Shown here one piece after another: positions 63,952-64,000 of a stretch of DNA of 64,000 bases. The position numbers and the translations under genes are program-made. Each line of letters opens with the position of its first letter. The stretch's first letter is position 1. The notes beneath the pieces are model-generated. The model saw only the letters and a program-made list of their open reading frames with translations. It was not told the DNA's origin and searched no databases. The DNA is from Cupriavidus gilardii (GTDB lineage: Bacteria; Pseudomonadota; Gammaproteobacteria; Burkholderiales; Burkholderiaceae): positions 100,153-164,152 of the forward strand of contig NZ_JABTYE010000012.1 of the NCBI RefSeq assembly GCF_013314895.1. Direction: 5' to 3'.

Positions 63952-64000
63952 CTTGGCCCTATTGAGCCAAGGTAAGCAACGCCCGATGGACCTCATCGGG
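63952..64000 (+). terminator. Hairpins downstream of the NlpC/P60 gene (cut by window edge)
   Basis: CTTGGC...GCCAAG (63952-63971) and CCCGATG-gacct-CATCGGG (63982-64000) are consecutive short hairpins, 80 and 110 bp after the stop. They may be the end of this transcript or the start of the next gene's leader; the window ends here. Confidence 0.4.

Overview
This window is about 64 kb of GC-rich chromosomal DNA from a betaproteobacterium of the Burkholderiaceae, most likely close to Cupriavidus or Ralstonia. That placement is an inference from gene content and order: a Bug-type tricarboxylate receptor, carA-leuE-carB, greA-DUF4149-yhbY-rlmE-ftsH-folP-glmM-pst, a second IF-1 and an OlsB-like acyltransferase. 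No rRNA gene or complete mobile element is visible. The genes are densely packed on both strands, with three tRNA genes.

Region by region: (1) 1-7.7 kb is accessory metabolism: a truncated Bug receptor and an M20 amidohydrolase with a divergent LysR regulator, two tandem paralogous lipoproteins, a DUF1801 protein, and a D(-)-tartrate dehydratase gene divergent from its own LysR regulator. (2) 7.9-13 kb is a conserved block, tRNA-Val(CAC)-dnaQ-rnhA-methyltransferase and gloB-mltD, which matches the order known from E. coli (aspV-dnaQ-rnhA-yafS-gloB-mltD). (3) 13.1-15 kb is prpE. (4) 15.1-19.5 kb is a divergent pair of large effector-like genes. One looks like a ShET2/EspL-type cysteine protease with ankyrin-like repeats. 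The other, of 841 residues, matches no family I recognise and has a His...Asn-Asn-Cys arrangement. This pair is the best candidate for something undescribed. (5) 19.6-27.7 kb is a seven-gene operon for CoA-dependent aerobic breakdown of 2-aminobenzoate (anthranilate), matching the abm cluster of Azoarcus evansii. It starts with a fused flavin monooxygenase/old-yellow-enzyme reductase and ends with a thioesterase and a RidA enamine deaminase. (6) 28.2-40.9 kb is housekeeping: carA-leuE-carB, greA, DUF4149, yhbY, rlmE, ftsH, folP and glmM. (7) 41-53.6 kb is the phosphate regulon: pstSCAB-phoU-phoB-phoR, then ppk and ppx facing apart, with Pho boxes in front of pstS and ppk, followed by an OlsB-like acyltransferase and SixA. 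(8) 54.2-64 kb holds a second IF-1 gene, tRNA-Pro(TGG), tRNA-Arg(TCT), a vapBC-type toxin-antitoxin pair, fabI, a yejABEF-type peptide ABC transporter and an NlpC/P60 hydrolase.

How the parts fit: PhoB~P, made by PhoR and held back by PhoU/Pst when phosphate is plentiful, would raise Pst uptake. The ppk-side Pho box would tie polyphosphate synthesis to the same signal, with Ppx as the opposing activity. The abm operon activates anthranilate to its CoA ester, hydroxylates and reduces the ring, then degrades it by beta-oxidation-like steps; the thioesterase and RidA probably clear dead-end CoA esters and reactive enamines. A family of hairpin repeats with a CCCTCTCCCGC core and a 2-nt loop recurs in intergenic spaces between 27.7 and 52.1 kb, often between convergent genes. 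Three housekeeping genes (ftsH, folP and the second infA) start with TTG.
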